From NCBI RefSeq assembly GCF_001866665.1, contig NZ_MLYO01000029.1:1-64000 (forward strand): a DNA stretch of 64,000 nt, written 5' to 3'. The number at the start of each line of letters is the position of its first letter. Within the stretch, counting starts at the first letter, position 1. This DNA comes from Streptomyces monashensis (GTDB lineage: Bacteria > Actinomycetota > Actinomycetes > Streptomycetales > Streptomycetaceae). The notes beneath the pieces are model-generated. The model saw only the letters and a list, made by a program, of their open reading frames with translations. It ran no database searches and was not told the origin of the DNA. Positions 25,065-34,948 of this stretch are shown here, piece by piece. Position numbers and translations under genes: made by a program.

Positions 25065-26003
25065 GTGAGCAGTGCACCCCCCACCCCCCGCGTCATCGCC
25101 GTCGTCGGACCCACCGCGGCCGGAAAGTCCGATCTCGGCGTCTTTCTGGCCCAGCAGCTCGGCGGCGAGGTCGTCAACGCCGACTCCATGCAGCTGTACC
25201 GGGGGATGGACATCGGTACCGCCAAACTGACGCCCGAAGAGCGCGGCGGCATACCGCACCACCTGCTCGACGTCTGGGACGTGACGGTCACCGCCTCCGT
25301 CGCCGAGTACCAGAGACTCGCCCGCGCCCGGATCGACGCCCTGCTCGCCGAGGGCCGCTGGCCGATCCTGGTCGGCGGCTCCGGCCTGTACGTCCGCGGG
25401 GCCGTGGACAACCTCGAGTTCCCCGGCACCGACCCCGAGGTCCGCGCCCGGCTGGAGGAGGAGCTGGCGCTGCGCGGCTCGGGCGCCCTGCACGCCCGGC
25501 TGGCCGCCGCCGACCCCGAGGCGGCCCGCGCGATCCTGCCCAGCAACGGCCGCAGGATCGTCCGGGCGCTGGAGGTGATCGAGATCACCGGCCGGCCCTT
25601 CACCGCGAACCTGCCCGGCCACGACTCGGTCTACGACACCGTTCAGATCGGTGTCGACGTCGAGCGTCCGGAGCTGGACGAGCGCATCGCGCGCCGCGTC
25701 GACCTGATGTGGGAGGCCGGTCTGGTGGACGAGGTGCACGCGCTGGAGGCGCGGGGCCTGCGCGAGGGGCGCACGGCGTCGCGCGCGCTCGGCTACCAGC
25801 AGGTGCTCGCGGCGCTCGCCGGGGAGTGCACCGACGCGGAGGCCAGGGCCGAGACCGTGCGCGCGACCAAGCGCTTCGCGCGCCGGCAGGATTCGTGGTT
25901 CAGGCGCGACCCGAGGGTGCACTGGTTGAGTGGGGCCGCGGCCGCCCGAGCGGAACTTCCGCACCAGGCCCTGGCGTTGGTCGAACGACCGGTTACAGCC
26001 TGA
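25065..26003 (+). CDS. miaA: tRNA dimethylallyltransferase MiaA
   Basis: A 312-residue prenyltransferase that adds dimethylallyl to A37 of tRNAs reading U-starting codons, the substrate for MiaB. The P-loop is VVGPTAAGKSDLG. DSMQLYRGMDIGTAK, HHLLDVWDV and ALEVIEITGRP are family motifs. GTG 25065 gives the usual start SSAPPTPRVIAVVG. The nearest GGAGG lies 17 bases upstream, too far, and GAAACT ends six bases before the GTG, so leaderless initiation is plausible. Confidence 0.94.
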   Translation: MSSAPPTPRVIAVVGPTAAGKSDLGVFLAQQLGGEVVNADSMQLYRGMDIGTAKLTPEERGGIPHHLLDVWDVTVTASVAEYQRLARARIDALLAEGRWPILVGGSGLYVRGAVDNLEFPGTDPEVRARLEEELALRGSGALHARLAAADPEAARAILPSNGRRIVRALEVIEITGRPFTANLPGHDSVYDTVQIGVDVERPELDERIARRVDLMWEAGLVDEVHALEARGLREGRTASRALGYQQVLAALAGECTDAEARAETVRATKRFARRQDSWFRRDPRVHWLSGAAAARAELPHQALALVERPVTA

Positions 26004-26104
26004 TCACGTGATGGCATCGGGATGCGCCGCCGGTCATCGGGGCCTTCGGCGCCGTGCCATCATCGAGCTTCGATCGACCAAGTGGAACCTAGTTGGGAGG
26101 GCGC

Positions 26105-26797
26105 GTGGCGATGGAGGCCGGCCCTCGCGACACCGCACCAGGTGCCGAGCACGTCACCACAGCGGGTGACGAACCGGACCCGGCCGGGGCGGCGCGTGCC
26201 GCGGAGTGCGGACCGACCGGGCACCGCCCGGCCGGCGACCCGACGGCCGGGGACCTCCTGGACGGCGACCGCCTGACCGGCGAGCAGCTCACCCGCGACC
26301 TGCCCGGCGACGGGCGGGACGATCACCGGCTGGACGAGCACCGGCCGGCCGCCGACCGCCTCCTCGGGGACCCGCTGTCCGACGACGGTCCCGACGAGTC
26401 CCCGGACGGCGTGACCGCCGACGGACCGGCGCCCGAGGAGATGTACGAGAGCGGGCCCGAGGTCGAGGTCGAACTGCGCCCGCAGCGTCGGCTGCGCATC
26501 TGGCAGCTCGCCCCCATCGTGGGGCTGTCCGCCGTCGGCTCCCTGATGTTCGCCTTCCCGCTCGCCTTCGACTTCGGCGACAGCGGAGCCGTCATCGCGA
26601 TGCTCGGCCTGCTGATCTGCTCCTGCGCCGCGGGCTGGGGCATGACGGCCGCCCGGCGGGTGGGCTACACCTGGCCCGGCCTGCCCCCGCGCGGCTCCGG
26701 CCGCCGGGTCGACTGGCGGGTCGTCCTCGCGTACATGCTGCTGGTCGCCGTGGTGGCCGTCCTCGCGGTGTGGCGCGTGGCCCGCCTGCGCGGCTAG
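26105..26797 (+). CDS. membrane protein with disordered N-terminus
   Basis: A 230-residue protein from GTG 26105 (GGGAGG 5 bases upstream). The first ~130 residues are Asp/Gly/Pro-rich and probably disordered. Three transmembrane segments follow: LAPIVGLSAVGSLMFAFPLAF, AVIAMLGLLICSCAAGWGMTAA and WRVVLAYMLLVAVVAVLAVW. I recognise no functional family. It sits between miaA and dapF in a conserved order. ATG 26111 is an alternative start. Confidence 0.7.
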   Translation: MAMEAGPRDTAPGAEHVTTAGDEPDPAGAARAAECGPTGHRPAGDPTAGDLLDGDRLTGEQLTRDLPGDGRDDHRLDEHRPAADRLLGDPLSDDGPDESPDGVTADGPAPEEMYESGPEVEVELRPQRRLRIWQLAPIVGLSAVGSLMFAFPLAFDFGDSGAVIAMLGLLICSCAAGWGMTAARRVGYTWPGLPPRGSGRRVDWRVVLAYMLLVAVVAVLAVWRVARLRG

Positions 26798-26842
26798 CCC
26801 GCCGCGCGGCGGTGTGTCGTGCCCACCCCGTACGATCGAGGC

Positions 26843-27718
26843 ATGAGCACGCGCACGCCCATCCCCTTCCTCAAGGGTCACGGCACCGAGAACGACTTCG
26901 TGATCGTCCCGGACCCCGGGAACGCCCTCGACCTCACCCCGGCCGCCGTCGCCGCCCTGTGCGACCGCCGGGCAGGCCTCGGCGGCGACGGGGTGCTGCA
27001 TGTCGTGCGGTCCGCCGCGCACCCTGAGGCGAAGGCGATGGCGGACGAGGCCGAGTGGTTCATGGACTACCGCAACGCCGACGGCTCGGTCGCCGAGATG
27101 TGCGGCAACGGCGTGCGTGTGTTCGCCCGCTATCTCCACCACGCCGGACATGTGGCCGAAGGCGACTTCACGATCGCCACGCGCGCGGGCGTGCGCTCCG
27201 TCCACCTCGCGAAGGACGGCGACGTGACCGTGGGCATGGGCCGGGCCCGTCTGCCCGAGGGCGAGGTCACGGTGACCGTCGGCGAGCGCAGCTGGCCCGC
27301 GCGGAACGTGAACATGGGCAACCCGCACGCGGTCGCCTTCGTCGACGACCTCGCGCACGCGGGCCGACTGCTCGAGGCACCCCCGGTCAGCCCGGCGCAG
27401 GCCTACCCGGACGGGGTGAACGTCGAGTTCGTGGTCGACCGAGGCCCCCGCCACGTCGCCATGCGCGTGCACGAGCGCGGCTCCGGCGAGACCCGCTCCT
27501 GCGGCACGGGCACGTGTGCCGTCGCCGTGGCCGCCGCGCGGCGCGACGGCGTCGACCCGGCCGTCACCGGCACCCCGGCGACGTACACCGTGGACGTGCC
27601 CGGCGGGCGCCTGGTCATCACCGAGCGACCCGACGGCGAGATCGAGATGACCGGACCGGCCGTGATCGTCGCCGAGGGCGAGATCGACGGCGAATGGCTG
27701 GAAAACGCCGTCCGCTGA
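26843..27718 (+). CDS. dapF: diaminopimelate epimerase
   Basis: A 291-residue PLP-independent epimerase that converts LL- to meso-diaminopimelate for lysine and peptidoglycan. Streptomyces uses LL-DAP in its wall, so this serves mainly lysine synthesis. The two catalytic cysteines are in AEMCGNGVRV and in SCGTGTCAV. KGHGTENDFV and the DGVNVEFV stretch are family marks. TACGAT at 26831-26836 ends six bases before the ATG with no Shine-Dalgarno, so the message is probably leaderless. Confidence 0.95.
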   Translation: MSTRTPIPFLKGHGTENDFVIVPDPGNALDLTPAAVAALCDRRAGLGGDGVLHVVRSAAHPEAKAMADEAEWFMDYRNADGSVAEMCGNGVRVFARYLHHAGHVAEGDFTIATRAGVRSVHLAKDGDVTVGMGRARLPEGEVTVTVGERSWPARNVNMGNPHAVAFVDDLAHAGRLLEAPPVSPAQAYPDGVNVEFVVDRGPRHVAMRVHERGSGETRSCGTGTCAVAVAAARRDGVDPAVTGTPATYTVDVPGGRLVITERPDGEIEMTGPAVIVAEGEIDGEWLENAVR

Positions 27719-28014
27719 CCGGGTGTCACCACGACGGCAGCCGCCCCGGGGGCCAGGAACAGCGGTTTCCGGCGCCCTGAGAGGCGCACGCCCCCGGGCG
27801 AACCGCGGACGCGCCGTGGGCGCGTGGCGCAAAACCTAAACCTTCTTCTCATCGCTCGAATGGGTGATCCGTTTCACGCTCGGCCAGAGGCGGTCAGGAG
27901 CACGTGGTGGGCTCGATAGCATCAAGCACCGGCACGGACGGGGGAGAACGTCGCCATCCCTGAGCCGCGTGCGCCCTGGAGCCCCGTCCGCCGGTCCACG
28001 AGCCGGAGGTGCCC

Positions 28015-30237
28015 ATGAGTGCGGAGGCCACGAACCCTGCGACCCCTGGCCCGGTAGCGCCCACAGCGGCGGCGGCCACCACCCCCGCGGTGCCCCGGGC
28101 GGACCGCAGGAAGTCCCGGCCACGGATCGACCTGCGCAGGCTCGGCCGGGCCGCGCTGCTCGGCCCGGCCGTCCGCGGCAAACTGCCCGATGCCATCAGC
28201 CACGTCGTGGAGGCGCACCGCGCCCACCACCCCACCGCGGACCTCGACCCGCTGCGCCGCGCCTACGTCCTCGCGGAGTCCTCGCACCGCGGCCAGATGC
28301 GCAAGAGCGGCGAGCCGTACATCACGCACCCCCTCGCCGTGACCCTGATCCTCGCCGAACTCGGCGCCGAGACCACGACGTTGACCGCCTCCCTGCTCCA
28401 CGACACCGTCGAGGACACCGATGTGACCCTCGATCAGGTGCGGGAACAGTTCGGCGAGGAGGTTCGTTATCTGGTCGACGGCGTCACGAAACTGGAGAAG
28501 GTCGACTACGGAGCCGCCGCCGAGCCGGAGACCTTCCGCAAGATGCTCGTCGCCACCGGCAGCGACGTGCGCGTGATGTCGATCAAACTCGCCGACCGGC
28601 TGCACAACATGCGCACGCTCGGCGTGATGCGCCCCGAGAAGCAGGCGCGGATCGCCAAGGTCACCCGCGACGTCCTCATCCCGCTCGCCGAACGCCTCGG
28701 CGTGCAGGCCCTGAAGACCGAGCTGGAGGACCTGGTCTTCGCCATCCTCCACCCCGACGAGTACGAGCACACCCGTGAACTCATCGCCGGCAACGCCGCC
28801 CGCCGGGGCGACCCGCTCGCCGAGGTCGCCCACGAGGTCCGCGGTGTGCTGCGCGAGGCCGGCATCCAGGCCGAAGTCCTCATCCGCCCCCGGCACTTCG
28901 TCTCCGTCCACCGCGTGGCCCGCAAACGCGGCCGGCTGCGCGGCGCCGACTTCGGCCGGCTGCTCGTGCTCGTGCAGGAGGACGCCGACTGTTACGGCGT
29001 CCTCGGCGAACTGCACACCTGTCTGAAACCGGTCGTCTCGGAGTTCAAGGACTTCATCGCCGTACCGAAGTTCAACCTGTACCAGTCGCTGCACACCGCC
29101 GTCGCCCGGCCCGACGGCCAGGTCGTCGAAGTCCTCATCCGCACCCACCAGATGCACAAGGTCGCCGAGGCCGGCGTCGTCGCGCTCGGCAACCCGTACG
29201 CCCCCGCCTCCGACGCCCCCGCCTCCGACATCCCCGCCGACGGCGAGCGCGCCGACCCGACCCGCCCCGGCTGGCTCTCCCGGCTCCTCGACTGGCAGCG
29301 GGCCGCCCCCGACCCCGACACCTTCTGGTCCACCCTGCGCGAGGACCTCGCCCAGGACCGCGAGATCACCGTCTTCCGCCCCGACGGCGGCACCCTCGGC
29401 CTGCCCGAGGGCGCCTCGTGCGTCGACGCGGCCTACGCGCAGTACGGGGACGACGCCCACGCCTGTCTCGGCGCCCGCGTCAACGGCCGCCTGGCCACGC
29501 TCAGTACGGTCCTGAAGGACGGCGACACCGTCCAGCTCCTCATGGGCCAGGACCCGGCCTCCGAGCCCTCCCGCGAATGGCTGGAGCACGCCCACACCCC
29601 GGCTGCCCGCATCGCCATCCAGCGCTGGCTCGCGGCGCACCCCGACGGCGGCACGGGCTCCGGAACCGACGAGGCGACCGCTCCGCGCCCCGACCCGGCC
29701 GACGGCACCGCCCCCGCCGAGAGCGCGGCGGCGGAGAGCACTACGGCGGAGGATGCGGCCCGGGGGAGCGCCGCCCGCCGCCGGAGTGCGGACGTCCTCT
29801 CCGACCGGCCAGGAGCCACCGTACGGCTCGCCGGCTGCTGCACGCCCGTACCGCCCGACGAGATCACCGGCTTCGCCGTACGCGGGGGAGTGCTGACCGT
29901 CCACCGTCTGGAATGCGCCACGGTGGCGCAGATGAAGAGCCGAGGGCGCGCGGAGACCGGGGTGCGCTGGGGCGACACGACCGAGATCCGGGTCACGCTG
30001 GTCGCTGAATCGTTCGGCCGCCCGCATCTGCTCGCCGACCTCACCGAGGCGATCTCCGCGACCGGCGCCGACATCGTCTCAGCGACCGTCGAACCACCCA
30101 CGCAGCAACGGGTCCGGCACACCTACACGCTCCAACTCCCCGACGCGGCCCGCCTCCCGGGCCTGATGCGCGCCATGCGGGACGTGCCGGGCGTGTACGA
30201 CGTGGCCCGCGCCCAACACCCGGGCCCGGCCTTCTGA
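28015..30237 (+). CDS. rshA: RelA/SpoT homologue (RshA type)
   Basis: A 740-residue (p)ppGpp enzyme homologue. The HD hydrolase domain is intact (RGQMRKSGEPYITHPLAV, LLHDTVEDTDVT, IKLADRLHNMRTL). The synthetase domain is divergent: the catalytic Asp and the Glu of VEVLIRT are kept, as is LYQSLHT, but QIRT has become LIRT and the AHW after AEYG is missing (AEAGVVALGNPY). TGS (TVFRPDGGTLGLPEG) and C-terminal ACT domains follow. Streptomycetes have a separate canonical Rel, and this second copy corresponds to RshA. ATG 28015 has GGAGG in good spacing. Confidence 0.88.
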   Translation: MSAEATNPATPGPVAPTAAAATTPAVPRADRRKSRPRIDLRRLGRAALLGPAVRGKLPDAISHVVEAHRAHHPTADLDPLRRAYVLAESSHRGQMRKSGEPYITHPLAVTLILAELGAETTTLTASLLHDTVEDTDVTLDQVREQFGEEVRYLVDGVTKLEKVDYGAAAEPETFRKMLVATGSDVRVMSIKLADRLHNMRTLGVMRPEKQARIAKVTRDVLIPLAERLGVQALKTELEDLVFAILHPDEYEHTRELIAGNAARRGDPLAEVAHEVRGVLREAGIQAEVLIRPRHFVSVHRVARKRGRLRGADFGRLLVLVQEDADCYGVLGELHTCLKPVVSEFKDFIAVPKFNLYQSLHTAVARPDGQVVEVLIRTHQMHKVAEAGVVALGNPYAPASDAPASDIPADGERADPTRPGWLSRLLDWQRAAPDPDTFWSTLREDLAQDREITVFRPDGGTLGLPEGASCVDAAYAQYGDDAHACLGARVNGRLATLSTVLKDGDTVQLLMGQDPASEPSREWLEHAHTPAARIAIQRWLAAHPDGGTGSGTDEATAPRPDPADGTAPAESAAAESTTAEDAARGSAARRRSADVLSDRPGATVRLAGCCTPVPPDEITGFAVRGGVLTVHRLECATVAQMKSRGRAETGVRWGDTTEIRVTLVAESFGRPHLLADLTEAISATGADIVSATVEPPTQQRVRHTYTLQLPDAARLPGLMRAMRDVPGVYDVARAQHPGPAF

Positions 30238-30377
30238 TCGGTACCGGGCGTACTCGATCACAAGGCAGTCGGGTCCCGGTCGGAAGGACCTGTCAGAGGG
30301 ACCTGGGCGGAACCCGTTCGGGTGGGCCGGGCGCGCGTCGTCGTCGCGGGGCGGTGGTGCACTGGTAGCGGTGGTGC

Positions 30378-31979
30378 ATGCTGCTCACCCCCCGCTCCCG
30401 GCATACGCCCCTGAGCTCCCGGCGCCGCACGGCGGCCCTGCTCGCCTCCGCCGTCTCCGTCTGCCTCCTGGCCGCCGCGGCCCCGCCCGAGCCCCTGGGC
30501 ATCGGCGACCGGCTCTTCCCGTACCTGGGCAACCCGGGCTACGACGTGGCGTCGTACGACCTCTCCTTCACCTACTCCGGCAGGAACGACAAGCCGCTCG
30601 AAGCCGTCACCACCATCGACGCGCGGATCACCGCCGACCTGGAGCGCCTCAACCTCGACTTCACGCACGGCACCGTACGCTCCGTGGAGGTCGACGGGCG
30701 CCGCGCGGACTTCGCGAAGGCCGGTGAGGACCTGGTCGTCACCCCGGACCATCCCCTGTCCCGGGGCAGTTGGACCCGGATCACGGTGCGGCACACCAGC
30801 GAACCGGTGGCGGCCAAGGACCAGGACGGCGGCTGGGTGCGCACCGTCGACGGCCTCGCCATGGCGAACCAGGCCGACGCCGCCCACCTGGTCTTCCCGT
30901 GCAACGATCACCCGTCCGACAAGGCGATGTTCACCTTCCACGTGACCGCCCCGAACGGCTATGCCGTCGTCGCCAACGGTCTGCCCGACGGTGCGGACCG
31001 GGCCGGGAAGACGACCACGTGGACCTACCGCACCCAGCACCCCATGGCCACCGAGCTCGCCCAGGTGTCCATCGGCCGCTCCGCCGTCGTCCGCCGCGAG
31101 GGACCGGAGGGGCTGCCGATGCGCGACGTCGTGCCCGCCGCCGACCGCAAGGCCCTCGAACCCTGGCTCGCCAAGACGCCCGACCAGATCGCCTGGATGG
31201 AGAGCAAGATCGGCCGCTTCCCGTTCGAGACCTACGGCGTGCTGCTGGCACAGGCCTCCACCGGGTTCGAGCTGGAGACACAGACCCTCTCGCTCTTCGA
31301 GAAGAACCTGTTCAGCGACCCCGCCTACCCCAAGTGGTATGTCGAGTCGATCATGGTGCACGAGCTGTCCCACCAGTGGTTCGGCGACAGCGTCAGCCCG
31401 CGCACCTGGTCCGACGTGTGGCTGAACGAGGGGCACGCCACCTGGTACGAGGCGCTGTACGCCGACGAGACCGCGCACAAGCCGATGGAACAGCGGATGA
31501 AGGCCGCCTACAGCGCCTCCGACCGCTGGCGCGAGGCCGGCGGTCCGCCCGCCCGGCCCAAGGCACCCGCGCCCGGCCAGAAGATCAGCATCTTCCGGCC
31601 CAACATCTACGACGGCGCCGCGCTCGTGCTCTACGCCCTGCGCCAGGAGATCGGCCGCCCCGCCTTCGAACGGCTGGAGCGCGTCTGGGTGCGCGCGCAC
31701 CGGGACTCCACCGCCACCACCGCCGACTTCGTCCAGCTGGCCTCGACGATCTCCGGCCGCGACCTGAGCGGCTTCTTCCGGGCCTGGCTGTACGGCGCGA
31801 AGACCCCGCCGATGCCCGGCCACCCGGACTGGAAGCAGCAGGCCCCGGCCAAGGACCAGCAGGCAGCGGCCACGAAGCCCTCGGCCTCCGCCGGACGGCC
31901 CTCGGCCCAGGCCGGGAAGGTGTCCGCTCCGGCCAAGGCCGCCGGGGCCGGGGCCGGGGGAACGCGCAGCGCGCGATAA
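30378..31979 (+). CDS. secreted M1-family metallopeptidase
   Basis: A 533-residue protein with an N-terminal signal (RRRTAALLASAVSVCLLAAAA). The zinc motif is HELSHQWFGDSVSPRTWSDVWLNEGHATWYE (HExxH plus the distal Glu), and GFELETQTLSLF stands at the GAMEN-like substrate site. The family cleaves N-terminal residues from peptides. The C-terminal ~60 residues are a disordered Ala/Lys/Pro linker. Compared with cytosolic PepN it lacks the large C-terminal helical domain, as do other short secreted M1 enzymes. TAGCGG lies six bases before the ATG, a possible leaderless start. Confidence 0.87.
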   Translation: MLLTPRSRHTPLSSRRRTAALLASAVSVCLLAAAAPPEPLGIGDRLFPYLGNPGYDVASYDLSFTYSGRNDKPLEAVTTIDARITADLERLNLDFTHGTVRSVEVDGRRADFAKAGEDLVVTPDHPLSRGSWTRITVRHTSEPVAAKDQDGGWVRTVDGLAMANQADAAHLVFPCNDHPSDKAMFTFHVTAPNGYAVVANGLPDGADRAGKTTTWTYRTQHPMATELAQVSIGRSAVVRREGPEGLPMRDVVPAADRKALEPWLAKTPDQIAWMESKIGRFPFETYGVLLAQASTGFELETQTLSLFEKNLFSDPAYPKWYVESIMVHELSHQWFGDSVSPRTWSDVWLNEGHATWYEALYADETAHKPMEQRMKAAYSASDRWREAGGPPARPKAPAPGQKISIFRPNIYDGAALVLYALRQEIGRPAFERLERVWVRAHRDSTATTADFVQLASTISGRDLSGFFRAWLYGAKTPPMPGHPDWKQQAPAKDQQAAATKPSASAGRPSAQAGKVSAPAKAAGAGAGGTRSAR

Positions 31980-32135
31980 CACGGTGACGAGACGTGTCGC
32001 CCCGTGCGACCATCTTCGAGTCGGCGCGAGGCGGGACGGGAATCTCCCGGGGTGCTCGTACGTTGACAGGACGAGCGGCCCCGCAGGACCGCCGCACCGA
32101 CGCCGCACCGGCCATCCCATCGACGTAAGGATCCA

Positions 32136-33626
32136 ATGACCTCCTCTTCTTCCCCTTCCCAGGACACCAAGCGCCTCGCGCACGACTACCCCGAGGGCCT
32201 TCGGGCCGATGCCCTGATGGAAGAGGACGTCGCCTGGAGCCACGAGATCGACGGCGAGCGGGACGGCGACCAGTTCGACCGCTCCGAGCGCGCGGCCCTG
32301 CGGCGCGTCGCCGGCCTCTCCACGGAGCTGGAGGACGTCACCGAGGTCGAGTACCGCCAGCTCCGCCTGGAGCGGGTCGTACTCGTCGGGGTGTGGACCA
32401 CCGGCACCGCCCAGGACGCCGACAACTCCCTCGCGGAGCTGGCGGCCCTCGCCGAGACCGCGGGCGCGCTCGTGCTCGACGGCGTCGTCCAGCGCCGCGA
32501 CAAGCCCGACGCGGCCACCTACATCGGCTCCGGCAAGGCCCTGGAGCTGCGCGACATCGTCCTCGAGACGGGCGCGGACACGGTCATCTGCGACGGTGAG
32601 CTGAGCCCCGGCCAGCTGATCCAGCTGGAGGACGTCGTCAAGGTCAAGGTCATCGACCGTACGGCCCTGATCCTGGACATCTTCGCCCAGCACGCCAAGT
32701 CCCGAGAGGGCAAGGCGCAGGTCGCGCTCGCACAGATGCAGTACATGCTGCCGAGGCTGCGCGGCTGGGGTCAGTCGCTGTCCCGGCAGATGGGTGGCGG
32801 TCGCGGCGGCCTCGCCACGCGTGGCCCCGGTGAGACCAAGATCGAGACGGACCGGCGACGGATCCGCGAGAAGATGGCGAAGATGCGCCGGGAGATCGCG
32901 GACATGAAGACCGGCCGCGAGATCAAGCGCCAGGAGCGCCGGCGCAACAAGGTGCCGTCCGTCGCCATCGCGGGCTACACCAACGCCGGCAAGTCCTCCC
33001 TGCTCAACCGCCTCACGGGCGCCGGCGTCCTGGTCGAGAACGCCCTGTTCGCGACCCTGGACCCGACCGTCCGGCGCGCGGAGACCCCGAGCGGCCGCCT
33101 GTACACCCTGGCGGACACGGTCGGCTTTGTACGCCACCTGCCTCACCACCTGGTCGAGGCGTTCCGCTCCACCATGGAGGAGGTCGGCGACTCCGACCTG
33201 ATCCTGCACGTGGTGGACGGCTCGCATCCGGTGCCGGAGGAGCAGCTCGCCGCCGTGCGCGAGGTCATCCGGGATGTCGGCGCCACCCACGTGCCCGAGA
33301 TCGTCGTGATCAACAAGGCGGACGCGGCCGACCCGCTGGTCCTCCAGCGGTTGCTGCGCACCGAGAAGCACTCGATCGCCGTCTCGGCCCGCACCGGCCA
33401 GAACATCGAGCAGCTGCTCGCCCTGATCGACGAAGAGCTGCCCCGCCCCTCGGTCGAGGTCGAGGCGCTCGTGCCGTACACCCACGGCAAGCTCGTCGCC
33501 CGCGCCCACACCGAGGGCGAGGTGATCTCCGAGGAGCACACCGCGGAGGGCACCCTGATCAAGGTCCGGGTCCACGAGGAACTGGCGGCGGACCTGGCGC
33601 CGTACGCACCGGTGCCGGCGGCCTGA
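32136..33626 (+). CDS. hflX: ribosome-associated GTPase HflX
   Basis: A 496-residue GTPase that splits and rescues stalled 70S ribosomes under stress. The N-terminal HflX domain holds VLDGVVQRRDKPDAATYIGSGKALEL. The GTPase domain has G1 GYTNAGKSSLL, G3 DTVGFVRHLP, G4 NKAD and G5 SARTG. The Gly-rich linker QMGGGRGGLATRGPGETK is typical. AAGGAT lies about 5 bases before ATG 32136. It is followed by a strong terminator. Confidence 0.95.
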   Translation: MTSSSSPSQDTKRLAHDYPEGLRADALMEEDVAWSHEIDGERDGDQFDRSERAALRRVAGLSTELEDVTEVEYRQLRLERVVLVGVWTTGTAQDADNSLAELAALAETAGALVLDGVVQRRDKPDAATYIGSGKALELRDIVLETGADTVICDGELSPGQLIQLEDVVKVKVIDRTALILDIFAQHAKSREGKAQVALAQMQYMLPRLRGWGQSLSRQMGGGRGGLATRGPGETKIETDRRRIREKMAKMRREIADMKTGREIKRQERRRNKVPSVAIAGYTNAGKSSLLNRLTGAGVLVENALFATLDPTVRRAETPSGRLYTLADTVGFVRHLPHHLVEAFRSTMEEVGDSDLILHVVDGSHPVPEEQLAAVREVIRDVGATHVPEIVVINKADAADPLVLQRLLRTEKHSIAVSARTGQNIEQLLALIDEELPRPSVEVEALVPYTHGKLVARAHTEGEVISEEHTAEGTLIKVRVHEELAADLAPYAPVPAA

Positions 33627-33640
33627 CCGACGGCTGCACG

Positions 33641-33688
33641 AAAGGCCCGCTCCCTTGTCCTTCGGCGAATTCCAGGGAGCGGGCCTTT
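33641..33688 (+). terminator. terminator after hflX
   Basis: A perfect 15-bp stem, AAAGGCCCGCTCCCT with AGGGAGCGGGCCTTT, around an 18-base loop. It lies between the convergent hflX and protease genes and can serve both. Confidence 0.9.
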
Positions 33689-33730
33689 CCGTCAGGGGCG
33701 CGAGGGAACGCCGCCCCTACCGCTCACTGC

Positions 33731-34948
33731 CTACTGCCCGGCGAACTTCTTGCTGACCGACTCGTACACACCCTTGGCCACCGGACCGAAGCGCGGCCCG
33801 GCCAGCCACCCCGACGTCACCGGGCCGATCGACGTGTTGGACACGAGCGCCGGCTTGCCGTCGGTGCCGGTCTCCACCCAGCCACCACCGGAGGAACCCG
33901 CCGTCATCGTGCAGCCGATCCGGTACATCGTCGGGTCCGACTTGCTGATGGACAGCCGGCCCGGCTTGTCCGCGCACTGGTACATCAGCTGACCGTCGAA
34001 CGGCGCCGCCTCCGGGTAGCCCTTCGCGGTGATGCTGCTGACCTTCGGCACCGCCGGGGCGTTGAAGTTCACCGGCAGCGCGCCGCCGACCGTCTCCTCC
34101 AGCGACTTACCGCCGCTGCCCTGCTCCGGCGTCACATGGATCACCGCGTAGTCGTACGAGGCACCGGTGCCGCCGGTCTCGCCGCCCCCGTCGATCCACT
34201 GCTGCGAGGTCTGCGCCGCGTCGGCCCACCAGACGCCGTACGGCGCGATCTGGGACCGGCTCGCGTGCTGCAACTGGTCGACCGACTTGCCGGAGTTGTT
34301 GTACGACGGCACGAAGGCCATGTTGCGGTACCAGCCGCCGTTCTTGCCGGCGTGCACACAGTGGCCCGCCGTCCAGACCAGGTTGGACTTGCCCGGGTGC
34401 GCCGGGTCCTCCACGACCGTGCCCGAGCAGACCATGTGGCCCTCGGGGGAGTCGAAGAACACCTTGCCCGAGGCGGCCGCGTTGACGTGGTACGGCGTCG
34501 CCACCGCCTGCGCCTTCACCGGCTGCGGGGTCGGGTCCGTCACGCCCTGGTCACCGGAGATGTCGTTGTCGTTCACGCCCTTGTTGGGGTCGTTGGCGTG
34601 CCGCATCCGGTTCGGGTCCCACAGGCCCTTGATGATCGGGTTGACGAAGTCGTTGGCCTCGCGCAGCCACTCCTTCTTGTCCCAGTTCTTCCAGGCGCCG
34701 TTCTTCCACTTGTCGATGTCGATCCCGTGCTCCTTCAGCTTCTGCTTCAGGTCGTCCGGGATCTTGATCGTGCCGTCGCCGGCCGCGGCGGCGGAGGCGG
34801 TCGGCTTGCTGTCGGCGTTGTCGTTTCCGTTGCAGGCGGTGGCGGTCATCGCCAGCGCCGAGACGACGGCGACCGCCGCGAGCGAAGTGGAGGTACGACG
34901 GGCGCCCCTCCCCCGCCGAACGGTGAACGACGGCCGTATGGATCGCAT
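33731..34948 (-). CDS. trypsin-like serine protease lipoprotein
   Basis: A 405-residue protein. The lipoprotein signal SLAAVAVVSALAMTATAC is followed by a helical, Lys/Asp-rich spacer. The chymotrypsin fold has the catalytic His in VWTAGHCVHAG, Asp in ASYDYAVIHV and Ser in TAGSSGGGW. It is likely tethered outside the membrane. An unusual feature is the ~90-residue spacer containing the repeated WKNGAWKNWDKKEWL, which could bind the cell wall or act as a propeptide. It is transcribed alone, convergent with hflX. Confidence 0.87.
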   Translation of the reverse strand: MRSIRPSFTVRRGRGARRTSTSLAAVAVVSALAMTATACNGNDNADSKPTASAAAAGDGTIKIPDDLKQKLKEHGIDIDKWKNGAWKNWDKKEWLREANDFVNPIIKGLWDPNRMRHANDPNKGVNDNDISGDQGVTDPTPQPVKAQAVATPYHVNAAASGKVFFDSPEGHMVCSGTVVEDPAHPGKSNLVWTAGHCVHAGKNGGWYRNMAFVPSYNNSGKSVDQLQHASRSQIAPYGVWWADAAQTSQQWIDGGGETGGTGASYDYAVIHVTPEQGSGGKSLEETVGGALPVNFNAPAVPKVSSITAKGYPEAAPFDGQLMYQCADKPGRLSISKSDPTMYRIGCTMTAGSSGGGWVETGTDGKPALVSNTSIGPVTSGWLAGPRFGPVAKGVYESVSKKFAGQ

